The position numbers and the translations under genes were made by a program. Shown one piece after another: positions 22,701 through 30,820 of a stretch of DNA of 64,000 nucleotides. This DNA is from Heracleum sosnowskyi (Eukaryota > Streptophyta > Magnoliopsida > Apiales > Apiaceae), in NCBI GenBank assembly GCA_030848705.1, contig CM061238.1:74920685-74984684 (forward strand), read 5' to 3'. Each line of letters starts with the position of its first letter. Within the stretch, counting starts at the first letter, position 1. The notes below the pieces were generated by a model, which saw only the letters and a list, made by a program, of their open reading frames with translations, was not told the origin of the DNA and did not search any database.

Positions 22701-23086
22701 AGACACACTGTACTTCCATCAGAGTTTGTTACCAAACTTGCTTCATAAATGTTGTTGCGTCTGTGTCCAACTAGAACAACTTTTCCAGTAGATTTACTGA
22801 TAACTTCACAGTATTCACTATGAAAATCTACATGGTTTCCTCTGTCACAGATTTGACTCACAGATAACAGATTATGCTTGAGTCCTGAGACTAGAGCTAC
22901 ATTTGTGATGATGACACTTCCAAGATTAATATTGCCATATCCCAGAGTGTGTCCTATGTTGCCATCTCCATAGGAAACTTTTGGGCCAGCCTTCTCCTCA
23001 AAGTCTGATAGCAGGGCTTTGTTTCCAGTCATATGTCCTGAGCAACCACTGTCCAAGATAAGTGTGCTCTCTATTATACCCTGCAA
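19772..23086 (-). CDS. pol: Copia-2 pol polyprotein (protease, integrase, RT, RNase H)
   Basis: About 1,104 codons without a break, in Ty1/copia order. Protease: DSGCSGHMTG at ~12-21. Integrase: zinc-binding H142, H147, C176, C179; DDE triad D207, D270, E306. An acidic NSD-rich hinge at ~445-550. Reverse transcriptase: from ~609, with D706 in QMDVKSAFLNG and YVDD at 791-794. RNase H: D954, E997 and D1030 in SDADFAG, STAEAEY and FCDNQS, ending DIFTKPL. No ATG is available: the frame opens at TGA-TTG-CAG, with the stop directly upstream, and is shifted one base from gag. Expression therefore needs splicing, frameshifting or similar. Likely functional by sequence. Confidence 0.95.
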   Translation of the reverse strand: MQGIIESTLILDSGCSGHMTGNKALLSDFEEKAGPKVSYGDGNIGHTLGYGNINLGSVIITNVALVSGLKHNLLSVSQICDRGNHVDFHSEYCEVISKSTGKVVLVGHRRNNIYEASLVTNSDGSTVCLTAKMSNEESWNWHKKLSHLNLNNINELIRKDLVRGLPKSILNLDGLCDSCQKAKQRKSSFKSKSESSVVEPYHLLHVDLFGPVNVMSMGRKKYALVIVDEYTRYTWVYFLSKKDETAQILMDHVNLLDKGSQHKVKIIRSDNGTEFRNSIMEAFCKERGVKQEFSAPGTPQQNGVVERKNRTLIEAARTMLDEAKLPTYFWAEAVQTACFTQNATLINKHGKTPYEMVKNKKPNLKYFHIFGCKCFVLKTHPEQLTKFELKADEGIFVGYPLSTKAFRVYNLRTKVIMESIHVSFDDKKIIGLEDKDGYDQLRFENEDLFSDDINSDEAGLTNSDEAYSEPLLVNTGETGNSQIEQNREPVEGEREEAQQDTTNESVEETDLNSDSSNSEPSNSGGASDAAESQHMNQESMDQGGGFNNDARNHLPTARKWTQAHTPDLIIGDPDASVRTRSATNNECLYHAFLSQTEPKKVEEALQDANWITAMQEELNEFERNEVWTLVPRPKNRSIVGTKWVFRNKTDSEGVITRNKARLVAKGYSQQEGIDYDETFAPVARLEAIRIFLAYAAHKKFKVFQMDVKSAFLNGKLEEEVFVEQPPGFVDSKHPDYVYRLDKALYGLKQAPRAWYETLAQFLLESGFTRGTIDKTLFYFNSGDDLLLVQIYVDDIIFGSTNDKLCKKFAKLMQSRYQMSMMGELSYFLGLQVKQTDDGIFINQAKYTRNLLKKFGMLDSSSATTPMATATKLDKETGASVDMTNYRGMIGSLLYLTASRPDIMYATCLCARFQADPREPHLTAVKRIFKYLKGTITLGLWYPRESEFKLIGYSDADFAGCKIDRKSTSGSCQFLGDRLVSWYSKKQKSISTSTAEAEYIAAGSCCAQILWMKNQLLDYGLRYSRIPIFCDNQSAIAMTGNPVQHSMTKHISIRYHFIREHVEEGNIELHFVSTDQQLADIFTKPLSEATFTRLVNELGMISGSD

Positions 23087-23099
23087 TCACAAACAAACA

Positions 23100-25424
23100 C
23101 TAAGTGTTAGTTTTAAGGATCCAGACTTGCTTGGATCCTTTGTCCTTCTTAACAGTGTTAGCTTTTGCAGCGGAATCTGTATTATCAGAGTTTAAACTAA
23201 CATTGTCAGATTTTACACTAGCAGAGTTTGCTCTAACCCATTTCAAGTTGGGTTTTAGCTCATAATAGTTATGATAAATTGCATGATAACTCTTACATGT
23301 GTAAATAGAATGCCAAGTGCTCCCACAATGTTTGCATAAAGTCTGTGGTTTTACTCTAACATAATCATTCTTTACTTCTGATGTAGAAGGTAAAGTATTA
23401 ATATGTTTGTTCTTAGTGCAAAATCTAGCAAGATGATTAGAACTACCACAACTGTAACATGTTTTTCTTGAGGCACTAGCATTAGGCATATTATTATTTC
23501 TATTATTTATGCCTACTTTTCCATTCCTATTTCTCTTGGAACCTTTAGGTTTCATGGAAGACTTTACCTCTTTTAGCTTGTGATTGAACTGTTTTCCTGT
23601 CATCAAGCCAACATTAACCTGTTTTTCACAAGTTTTTACTGGTTTTCTAACAGCTTCTATTTCCATAAGTTTTTCTGTTATAATATTTTCCTGTTTGTCA
23701 CAAGATTCATCTGATTCCATATCAGCTTCCCTTATTACAACAGATTTTAACTTATTGGCTTCTGGAACAAATTTCACAGGTTTAAGTTGTGGTTTTACCT
23801 TAACCTTGTCTTTAAACCTAAGTTCATCATTTTCACAATAACCTAAACCTACAGAATCAGTCTGAAACACTTGATGAGTGTCTCTTCCAGAATCTGTCCA
23901 AGTCTTGATTATTTTCCTTTCCTTCTCTAAATCAGATTCTAGTTGCTTATATCTTTTCAGCAACTCCTGTTCTACATAAACAGCATCATCTCTTTCTTTT
24001 TGAATCTGCTTCATATTCACAAGTTCTCTTTCAAGAAACTTGTTTCTTTCTTTAAGACTAAGATTCTCAGATTTAATCCTCTCATTCTCTAAAGTCTGAT
24101 CCCTATAACTGACATGTATATTCTTAAGATAAATTCTTAATTCAGAAATATTATCAGTATCATAAGCATAAGTAGTTAGAGGTACCTTATTTTCTGATGA
24201 CTCAACTTCATCTTTGATAGTTGCCATGAGTGCATAATTCACTCCATCATCAGAATCTGAAGTATCTGCCCAGTCTTTGCCTTTAGAGATGAGTGCTTTT
24301 TCAGTTCTTCCTTTCTTGCACTCTGGAGCATAGTGACCCATCTCTTTGCACTTGTAGCACTGGATCTCAGATTTGTCCTTCTTACCTGACTTGGTATCCC
24401 TTCCATCAGACTTTCTGAAATTCTTCTTCTCAGAATTTGAATCTCTCCTTGAGAATCTTTTACCCTTCTTGAAGTTCTTGAATCCCATCTTCTTAAATGT
24501 CTTGACCATCAAGGCAGCCATTTGCATCATCTCCTCTTCATCATCCTCAGAATCAGAAGCTTCATCAGAGTTTGAATCATCATCAGAGTTTGATGACTCA
24601 CTCTCAGATTTGATCACTAAAGCCTTTCCCTTGGCTTTCTTCCTTGATGATTCCTTCTTGATGGGCTTCTCCTCGACTTTGAGAGCAACAGATTTTGTCT
24701 TCTTGCTTGACCTCCTGTTTCTTTGTTCTATCTCAAGTTCATGAGTCTTTAACAATCCATAGATTTCATCAAGATCTGTATCAGCAAGATCATAATTATC
24801 TCTGATTGTTGTTGCCTTTAAATCCCACTTTTCAGGTAGAGATAACAGAAACTTGAGATTGGACTCTTCAAGTTCATATTCTTTATCTACCAGAGACAGA
24901 TCGTTCAACAGTTTGCAAAATCTGTCATAAGTCTCAGTCAAGGTTTCATTAGTTCTTGAATCAAAGTGCTCATACTCCTGTGTGAGTATTGTTTTTCTGT
25001 TCTTCTTAATAGCACCTGTTCCCTGGCATCTGACTTCTAAAGCATCCCATATCTCTTTGGCAGTTTTGCAGCCAATTACCCTGTTAGACATAACATTATC
25101 TAAAGCACTGTGGAGAAGATGTCTAACCTTTGCATCCTTTGCAATTGATGAGATATCCTCAGGAGTCATATCTTTCTTTTCCTTTGGAACAGTCTTTTGT
25201 TCTTGACCATCAACAACAGGGGACAATTTAGTTGGCATATGAGGACCATCATTAATTCTGTCAAGGTATTCTGGATCTGTAGCCTCCAGAAACATGGTCA
25301 TCTTCACCTTCCAAATCGGATACTCTACAGGCCTGAGAATCGGAACCCTGATTGTTTCATATCTACTCACAGAATTAGGCTTAACCTGTTCAGCCTTGGA
25401 AGCAGTTTGATTTTCTTCAGACAT
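23100..25424 (-). CDS. gag: Copia-2 gag (774 aa)
   Basis: ATG at 25424, about 50 bases after the primer site. The N-terminal ~250 residues follow the plant Copia gag pattern (YPIWKVKMTMFLEATDPEYLDRINDGP, AKEIWDALEVRCQG, FLLSLPEKWD). A CCHC zinc knuckle is at ~354 (CYKCKEMGHYAPEC). A long charged, partly coiled-coil region follows. Two further CCHC-like motifs occur near 654 (CYSCGSSNHLARFC) and 695 (CKHCGSTWHSIYTC). At 774 aa it is long for a gag. Known role: forms the virus-like particle and binds element RNA. It ends with TAG 13 bases before the pol frame. Confidence 0.93.
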   Translation of the reverse strand: MSEENQTASKAEQVKPNSVSRYETIRVPILRPVEYPIWKVKMTMFLEATDPEYLDRINDGPHMPTKLSPVVDGQEQKTVPKEKKDMTPEDISSIAKDAKVRHLLHSALDNVMSNRVIGCKTAKEIWDALEVRCQGTGAIKKNRKTILTQEYEHFDSRTNETLTETYDRFCKLLNDLSLVDKEYELEESNLKFLLSLPEKWDLKATTIRDNYDLADTDLDEIYGLLKTHELEIEQRNRRSSKKTKSVALKVEEKPIKKESSRKKAKGKALVIKSESESSNSDDDSNSDEASDSEDDEEEMMQMAALMVKTFKKMGFKNFKKGKRFSRRDSNSEKKNFRKSDGRDTKSGKKDKSEIQCYKCKEMGHYAPECKKGRTEKALISKGKDWADTSDSDDGVNYALMATIKDEVESSENKVPLTTYAYDTDNISELRIYLKNIHVSYRDQTLENERIKSENLSLKERNKFLERELVNMKQIQKERDDAVYVEQELLKRYKQLESDLEKERKIIKTWTDSGRDTHQVFQTDSVGLGYCENDELRFKDKVKVKPQLKPVKFVPEANKLKSVVIREADMESDESCDKQENIITEKLMEIEAVRKPVKTCEKQVNVGLMTGKQFNHKLKEVKSSMKPKGSKRNRNGKVGINNRNNNMPNASASRKTCYSCGSSNHLARFCTKNKHINTLPSTSEVKNDYVRVKPQTLCKHCGSTWHSIYTCKSYHAIYHNYYELKPNLKWVRANSASVKSDNVSLNSDNTDSAAKANTVKKDKGSKQVWILKTNT

Positions 25425-25473
25425 GATTATTACTGTGTTTGAATCGTAAAACTGTATATATTAAACAGCCTTG

Positions 25474-25485
25474 GCTCTGATACCA
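25474..25485 (-). other. Copia-2 primer-binding site
   Basis: The minus strand reads TGGTATCAGAGC, complementary to the 3' end of initiator tRNA-Met, two bases after the 5' LTR. Confidence 0.93.
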
Positions 25486-25487
25486 AT

Positions 25488-26035
25488 TGTTAGGCCGAAT
25501 ACACAATATAATCAAGTATGTATGAGAATAACAATAATTAAAAACACTGTTTATGAATCAATAAAACTGTAATCGTATTAACAGCTTCTCTCTTTATGAT
25601 GTTAATGAATCACAAAGAGCTTCTAGGTTACAAGAATAATATATCAATATTCACGCACCCCTTCTAGGGATAACCTATCTGTGTTTATATAGTACACAGC
25701 TACATACAATCCTTATCTAATTGATATTCCTATAAGTTAGCTATACAAAACTTATCAATTAAGGATTGCTTCAGTCTTCTGTCTAATCTCCTTAGCTGTA
25801 TCAATATATTCTGCTTCTTTCCATCTTCAGAATATATTGCTTCTAGAATCTTCAATTCTGCACCGACAGCTAATTCAACTTTCACCTTGTCAGACTTTAA
25901 CTAAACTCTGACCGGCTTCAATTAAACTCTTCACCCTGTCAGAGTTTAACTAAACTCTGACTGGCTTCTGATAAACTCTTGTCAGTACCTGTTGCTTAAA
26001 CACTAATAAACAAACATTAGCAATTATATCTAACA
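25488..26035 (-). repeat. Copia-2 5' LTR
   Basis: 548 bp, apparently identical to 13357-13904. A TATA-like TATATAAA lies on the minus strand at 25684-25691, flanked by a CTGTG/CACAG inverted repeat that is also present in the Copia-3 LTR. Confidence 0.93.
25684..25691 (-). promoter_or_regulatory. Copia-2 LTR TATA box
   Basis: TATATAAA on the element strand. The same site with the same flanks is kept in Copia-3 (~46804-46811) although the rest of the LTRs has diverged. Confidence 0.55.
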
Positions 26036-27043
26036 GTACCTATGTACCATTGAAACCATTCTGAATCTATTTCTCGAACTTCATTTGATATTGAGCAGTT
26101 GAAGTTCTTTTGCAACTATTGTACCTTGTCATTGTGTACCTATGTACCATTGAAACCATTCTGAATCTATTTCTCGAACTTCATTTGATATTGAGCAGTT
26201 GAAGCTCTTTTGCAACTATTATACCTTGTCATTGTGTACCTATGTACCATTGAAACCATTCCGAATCTATTTCTCGGACTTCATTTGATATTGAGCAGCT
26301 GAAGCTCTTTTGCAACTATTATATCTTGTCATTGTGTACTTATCTTGTGATGCATGTTATTGCTTATACTCTGTGATAGAATTGGCATGTTTTTAAAATG
26401 GGACCAATAATGGTCGGAGTAATTTAAGGCCAAGATGGCCATGGATCCTAGTGGAGGACTTTGCTATAAGCAAGTCCGGGGTTGATGCGTGACTGATCAA
26501 CAGCTCAACCTTTTGATTTGAAAAATGTAGAAGTCCAATTCTAATCCCTTTTACTCCCATTGAGATTGTTAAAAAGCATATGTTTGGCTTAAACCTTGTT
26601 GATTCAGATAATTGTGATCTTCCTTTCATTATGGAACTGTGATTGATATATATTATGCTTGCTGAGAACTTGTGGCTCATACTTGTTTTGTTTCTAACTC
26701 TATTCCAGTGAAGCGAGAATATGAGCAGACACAGCGCGAGCGATAGTTCTCCAGCAGATAGGAGACCACCTCGAGTGGTTGTCATTGGCAGGGTGGTTGT
26801 CTATTTTGTTAAGTTAGACTAGATGTCTAGCTTTGAACTTTAAGTTGTGTAATATTAATAACTCTGGAAAACTGGGTTGTAATATAACTTAGAAGCTTGT
26901 TCAATGCCATAATCTGGACGCGGTCTTGGTTAAGGGGTGTTTTATGTTATTATTATATTATGCATGTGTTATATCCAAGTATATTGTGGTTCATTGGTCG
27001 AGTGACTCCCCAAACTTGTGCCCCGGGTTTGGAGGGCGTCACA
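26036..27043 (+). repeat. G1 5' LTR, second part
   Basis: Continues the LTR after Copia-2 with three 100-bp repeat units (26036-26340), then unique sequence matching 49940-50633, ending GGAGGGCGTCACA. A 130-codon minus-strand ORF (26393-26785) has a counterpart in the other LTR, but this is copying, not evidence of a gene. Confidence 0.9.
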
Positions 27044-27046
27044 GGT

Positions 27047-27058
27047 TGGTATCAGAGC
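27047..27058 (+). other. G1 primer-binding site
   Basis: TGGTATCAGAGC, tRNA-Met type, three bases after the 5' LTR end. Confidence 0.93.
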
Positions 27059-27163
27059 AAAAGGTTATGGCATTTGAAACAAGTTAGGATGTAGGGTCCA
27101 GGATAACGTAGAGAGTTAGAAATTCACTTAAAGTCTATAGAAGGTCAATTAGGAATATTATGC

Positions 27164-27734
27164 ATGGTAATTGAATGTGGTTATATAATTGCATCCCCTA
27201 GCTCTAGTTCAGATTCAGACCCGTCAGAACGTACGATAGAGGAGAGACATGTACCAGGAGAGAGAGCAGGACCTTCGCGGCCGACACGACCCCAGCCTGG
27301 ACATGCTGTAGTCAGGAGAGATCATATACCTTGTCCCATTCCACTTCGACGCGTAGCACCAGCACCAGTGTCTCAGGCATCAGTTTCCGGACCTTTGTAC
27401 CAGCTTTCTCAGCCACCAGTTCCACATCATGAGTATCAGCGGGTGAGATGGGGAAATGGAGTATTTATATAGATAGGTATTGGAGATGAGAGGGACTCGT
27501 TCGTCAGAGGCAGCCGTAGCCCAAGAGAGGGACAGACTCAGAGGTCAGATAGGAGAGATTCAGATGAGACTTAGGGTTACGAGGACATTAGTAGAGACGA
27601 GGTTGCAGGGACTAGCTTCTAGCCGAGAGGGAGAGACTGTAGCAAGGTTGAGAGAGATATTGGACTATGCGGTGAGGGAGATTGGAGAGGTTGCCGGACC
27701 AGCGCTATGGAGGACTAGAGATGATGATCCGTGA
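27164..27734 (+). pseudogene. G1 upstream ORFs before gag (two frames)
   Basis: Two short frames follow each other: 27164-27472 (102 aa, rich in Ser, Pro and Arg, with SSSSDSDPSERT) and 27480-27734 (84 aa, starting MEMRGTRSS, Arg/Glu-rich and likely helical, with LRGQIGEIQMRLR and VARLREILDYAVREIGEV). They are in different frames, so they are either one broken ORF or two. They lie between the primer site and gag, like the leader ORFs of some large plant Gypsy elements. I recognise no domain and cannot exclude chance, but base composition is richer in GC than in the flanks. Confidence 0.4.
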
Positions 27735-28163
27735 GCAGGATTAGGTGAGGTTGGATGTTATGTGGGTGTATGGATTTCCAGCTAGATAGTTTATAGATGC
27801 ATAGTATAGTACCAGCAGTGCACTGGGCTTATAGTATCGCCTTGGGTTGTTGTTGTAATTTTGATTGTTGTACTGTTGATCGACAGTTGTAGTTCAGCTA
27901 TGACATACTTTACTTTTGAAAGCGTTCTACGCTTGTATCAGATGTATATATATATATATATATATGATAACCACCTTTTGCAGAACTATTATTATTCTCT
28001 TGTTATTCATTTTCAGCATTATAACTGTCATTCTACTTGATACAACGAGGGTATTCTTACGCCGTTGAAAATTTGTAACCCTTGGTTTTATCAATTGTGT
28101 TCTCTTTCTTTTCTACTTATGAATTATTTGATTAAACCAATTATTTTTTATTTATCAGTAATA
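27735..28163 (+). other. G1 leader, non-coding, with TA microsatellite
   Basis: No ORF. A short TA run is at about 27947-27965. A pyrimidine-rich stretch leads to the gag ATG. Confidence 0.6.
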
Positions 28164-29328
28164 TGCCTCCTAGACGAAGTACCCGTGCAAATAATTCTTC
28201 TGACCAAGAAAGTCAACAGAATTCACCTCCAACGGGTCACATAGATCCGATTGTAATACAGTTTTTGAATACTCTTACTCAACAAACTGCTGCCCTAGCA
28301 CAACAACAACAACTTATTCAACAACAACTACTATAGCAGCAGCAGCAGCATCAGCAACAGCAATAGCAGCAGCACCAGTAGTTACGTTTAAAGCATTTCA
28401 AGCAGGGAAACCTCCGGAATTTAAAGGATCTGCAGACCCAGTTGAGGCAAAGGCATGGTTAAAGGAGACAGAGAAAGCTTTTACCTTAATAGAGGTAACG
28501 GAAGAAAAGAAAACAAAGTACGCTAGTTATTTCTTGAAGAGTGAAGCAAGTTATTGGTGGGAAACGAGTAGGGCTATGGAACCTGAGGGATTAATTATGT
28601 GGGGCAGGTTTACAGAATTGTTTTTAGAAAGGTATTTTCCTGATTATATGCGAGACCAGATGGAGTTGAAATTTTTAGAGTTAAAACAAGGTAGTATGAC
28701 TGTTCCTCAGTACGAGACAAAGTTTACTGAATTGTCTAGGTTCGTTCCGACATACGTTGACACGGAGAAGAAGAAGGCCAAGCGGTTCCAACAGGGACTG
28801 AGGTCATGGATTCGTAGTAAGTTAGCTATTCTGGAGTTGGACACCTATGCAGTAGTGGTTCAGAAGGCAATGATTGCGGAAGCAGAAAGTGATTCATACA
28901 TGAGGGAGAAAGAGAATAAGAAAAGGAAAATGGGGACATCTGATAAGGGACACCAACAGGGAAGTTCGCAAGGTCAGTCGAATAAGAAACTGGGATTCCA
29001 GCCCGACAGGAGTTCAAGTTTTAAGGAAGCAGATACTGGGAATACAGGGCAAGACAATCGTTTACCAGCCAACAATCAACAGGGAGTTTCTAGACCCCCA
29101 CTACCAGAATGTAGGACATGCGGGAAAAGACATCCAGGAGTATGCAACCGATTGAGTGTCACGTGTTTTAAATGTAACCAGAAGGGTCATTATGCCAGAG
29201 ATTGCAAGATAGGTATTGTGTGTCACCGATGCAAGAAACCAGGTCATATGATTAAGGATTGCAGAGCACCAGTACCCGTGAACAACATGATTCGAGCTAT
29301 AGAGGCACCTTCAGCTGTTGATGTTTAG
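28164..29328 (+). pseudogene. gag: G1 gag, broken in a glutamine tract
   Basis: ATG at 28164 (MPPRRSTRANNSS). The frame runs into a CAA/CAG glutamine tract at ~28290-28380, where three TAG stops and a frame change occur. The second frame is open from ~28378 to 29328 and carries the retrotransposon gag domain (AWLKETEKAF, SYWWETSRAM, FLERYFPDYMRDQMELKFLELKQGSMTVPQYETKFTEL has the usual Gypsy order). It then has three Cys-rich knuckles: CRTCGKRHPGVC, CFKCNQKGHYARDC and CHRCKKPGHMIKDC. The stops all fit CAG to TAG change, as expected from deamination at methylated CHG sites. G1 could have used intact gag at insertion, with decay afterwards. Confidence 0.88.
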
Positions 29329-29345
29329 TCGCTAGAACCTATAAC

Positions 29346-29824
29346 ATGTCAATGAGGGAAGCAGTGAGAGACACCGATCTGGTGGCAGGTACACTTCTAG
29401 TAAACTCTATTAGTGCTAAAGTGTTGATAGATTCAGGAAATACTAAGTCATTTATTTCGGAAACGTTTGCTCGTAAATTGAATTGTTTAATGGAACCCGT
29501 AAGTGGAGTGTTGAGCGTAGAGGTAGCTAACCAAGATCGTATATCGGTCAGTTCGTATTGGCCTTACCCCCGCACATGCAGCACGTTCATAATGTGTTTC
29601 ACGTATCAATGCTTAAGAAGTATCGACCAGATTCGAACCATGTAATAGAATATGAACCCATAGAGGTCCAGTCAGATTTGTCTTATGTAGAACGACCAAT
29701 TCAGATATTGGAGCGTAGGGAGAAAGTATTAAGGAACGAGACTGTAGCATTAGTAAGAGTTTTGTGGAGGAATCCTAAGGTGAAAGAGTCTACCTGGGAG
29801 TTAGAAAGTGATATGTTAGAGTAG
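29346..29824 (+). pseudogene. pol: G1 pol remnant: protease fused to integrase C-terminus
   Basis: The first part has the aspartic protease site VLIDSGNTKSFIS (~29430) and reaches VEVANQDRISV. At about 29557 the sequence jumps to the end of a Gypsy integrase: HVHNVFHVSMLKKY, then the chromodomain-like tail VLRNETVALVRVLWRNPKVKESTWELESDM, with a stop at 29824. RT, RNase H and the integrase core (about 3 kb) are missing. The perfect TSD and paired LTRs of G1 suggest that the deletion existed before G1 moved here. The chromodomain-like tail would normally steer integration to heterochromatin. Confidence 0.9.
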
Positions 29825-29870
29825 TATCCCCAGTTGTTTCCTTGATCTGATTCTGAGGACATAATCCTAT

Positions 29871-29884
29871 TAAGGGGGGAATGA
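29871..29884 (+). other. G1 polypurine tract
   Basis: TAAGGGGGGAATGA directly before the 3' LTR. Confidence 0.9.
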
Positions 29885-30050
29885 TGTAATATCCGTAAAC
29901 TTTGTTAATGATATAAATTATATTTTATGTGTAGAATAATTATTGTGGAGTATTTGGAGTATTAATGGTTAAGGTTATTGAGTAATAGTATGTTAATTGT
30001 TGTGTCGAAAGCCCCTTTCGAATATCTTTTCATTTAGAAATATCTTCAGT
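29885..30050 (+). repeat. G1 3' LTR, first part
   Basis: 166 bp matching 10906-11071, cut by Copia-3. It ends in tcagt, which is repeated at 47107-47111. Confidence 0.93.
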
Positions 30051-30490
30051 TGTTGCCCAGTAATAAACAATTGTAGAAGGGGGGTTGAATACAATTGTAT
30101 AAGATTCTCGACTTAATAATATATGAATCACAAATATGAAAGAATGATAACAGCTTTATTAAATCTGATATAAAACTGTTACAAACTCTCTCAAGAAATT
30201 CTGATGTTTTTGAGAGCTTCTAGGTTACAAAGATACTCGTGTATGAGATTTATTATGTTCTCGTACCTCTGTCTCATAAATCAAAACCTAAAACTGTGTT
30301 TATATACTACACAACTTCTCTATCAATGATAAGTCCTAATCAATTACAAAGATTGAAACCTATCCTTAATTGATAGCTTCATTACTACAAACCAGGAACC
30401 GACAGAATAATCTTCCATATTTAACTAGACTCCAAATATAACTCGAAGTAGGAATCCTGAACAACTTCCAGTCCTGATGATCAATCCTGA
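30051..30490 (-). repeat. Copia-3 3' LTR, truncated (440 of 551 bp)
   Basis: Aligns without gaps to 46556-46995 with few differences, then stops inside the CCTGAT-rich segment where G2 begins. Confidence 0.9.
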
Positions 30491-30820
30491 AGGCAACGAG
30501 AGTGAGTGCGAGCACTACGTAGGATCCGCAGACCGACGGACCGACCGAAAGAAACATTTCAGATAACCGAAGTCACGGTAAGCGTTGTACCGCCGATTGC
30601 AAGAATAATCGGATGTTAATAGAGAACGGGTGTATAAGAGTACAACCAGAATTGGCTTATATAAAGCGTCTGGTAGATATCACAGATCGGAATGAGTATG
30701 TGTTGTAATGAAACCAGAGGGTTGAGGAGTCAACCTGGAAACTGGAGATTTCTATATTGAAAGAGTAACCTCGGCTATTTTCTTAGATTCCGGGACGGAA
30801 TCCTTTTAAGTAGGGGAGAC
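30491..30820 (+). pseudogene. G2 integrase remnant
   Basis: At ~30523 the sequence reads DPQTDGPTER, the integrase signature usually written HPQTDGQTER. Less than 300 bp later comes the polyprotein end (VEESTWKLEI near 30732) with stops, so the part between is deleted. A purine tract (AAGTAGGGGAGAC) precedes the LTR. Confidence 0.65.

Larger units (their letters stand above)
13357..26035 (-). mobile_element. Copia-2: near-intact SIRE-like Copia retrotransposon, young
   Basis: Two 548-bp LTRs (13357-13904 and 25488-26035) start TGTTAGGCCG on the plus strand and end TCTAACA; I found no difference by eye. Reading right to left: primer site, gag (774 aa), pol (about 1,104 aa with all catalytic residues), a 2.2-kb spacer holding an antisense ORF, a long 3' accessory ORF with one in-frame stop, polypurine tract, 3' LTR. 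Identical LTRs imply recent insertion. It lies within the 100-bp tandem repeats of the G1 5' LTR, without a TSD. It is the one element in the window that might be autonomous. Confidence 0.93.

Noticed and set aside
26393..26785. 130-codon minus-strand ORF, also present at 49983-50375
   Set aside because: Both lie at the same place in the two G1 LTRs. The match follows from LTR duplication and is not independent evidence of coding. No domain is recognisable.
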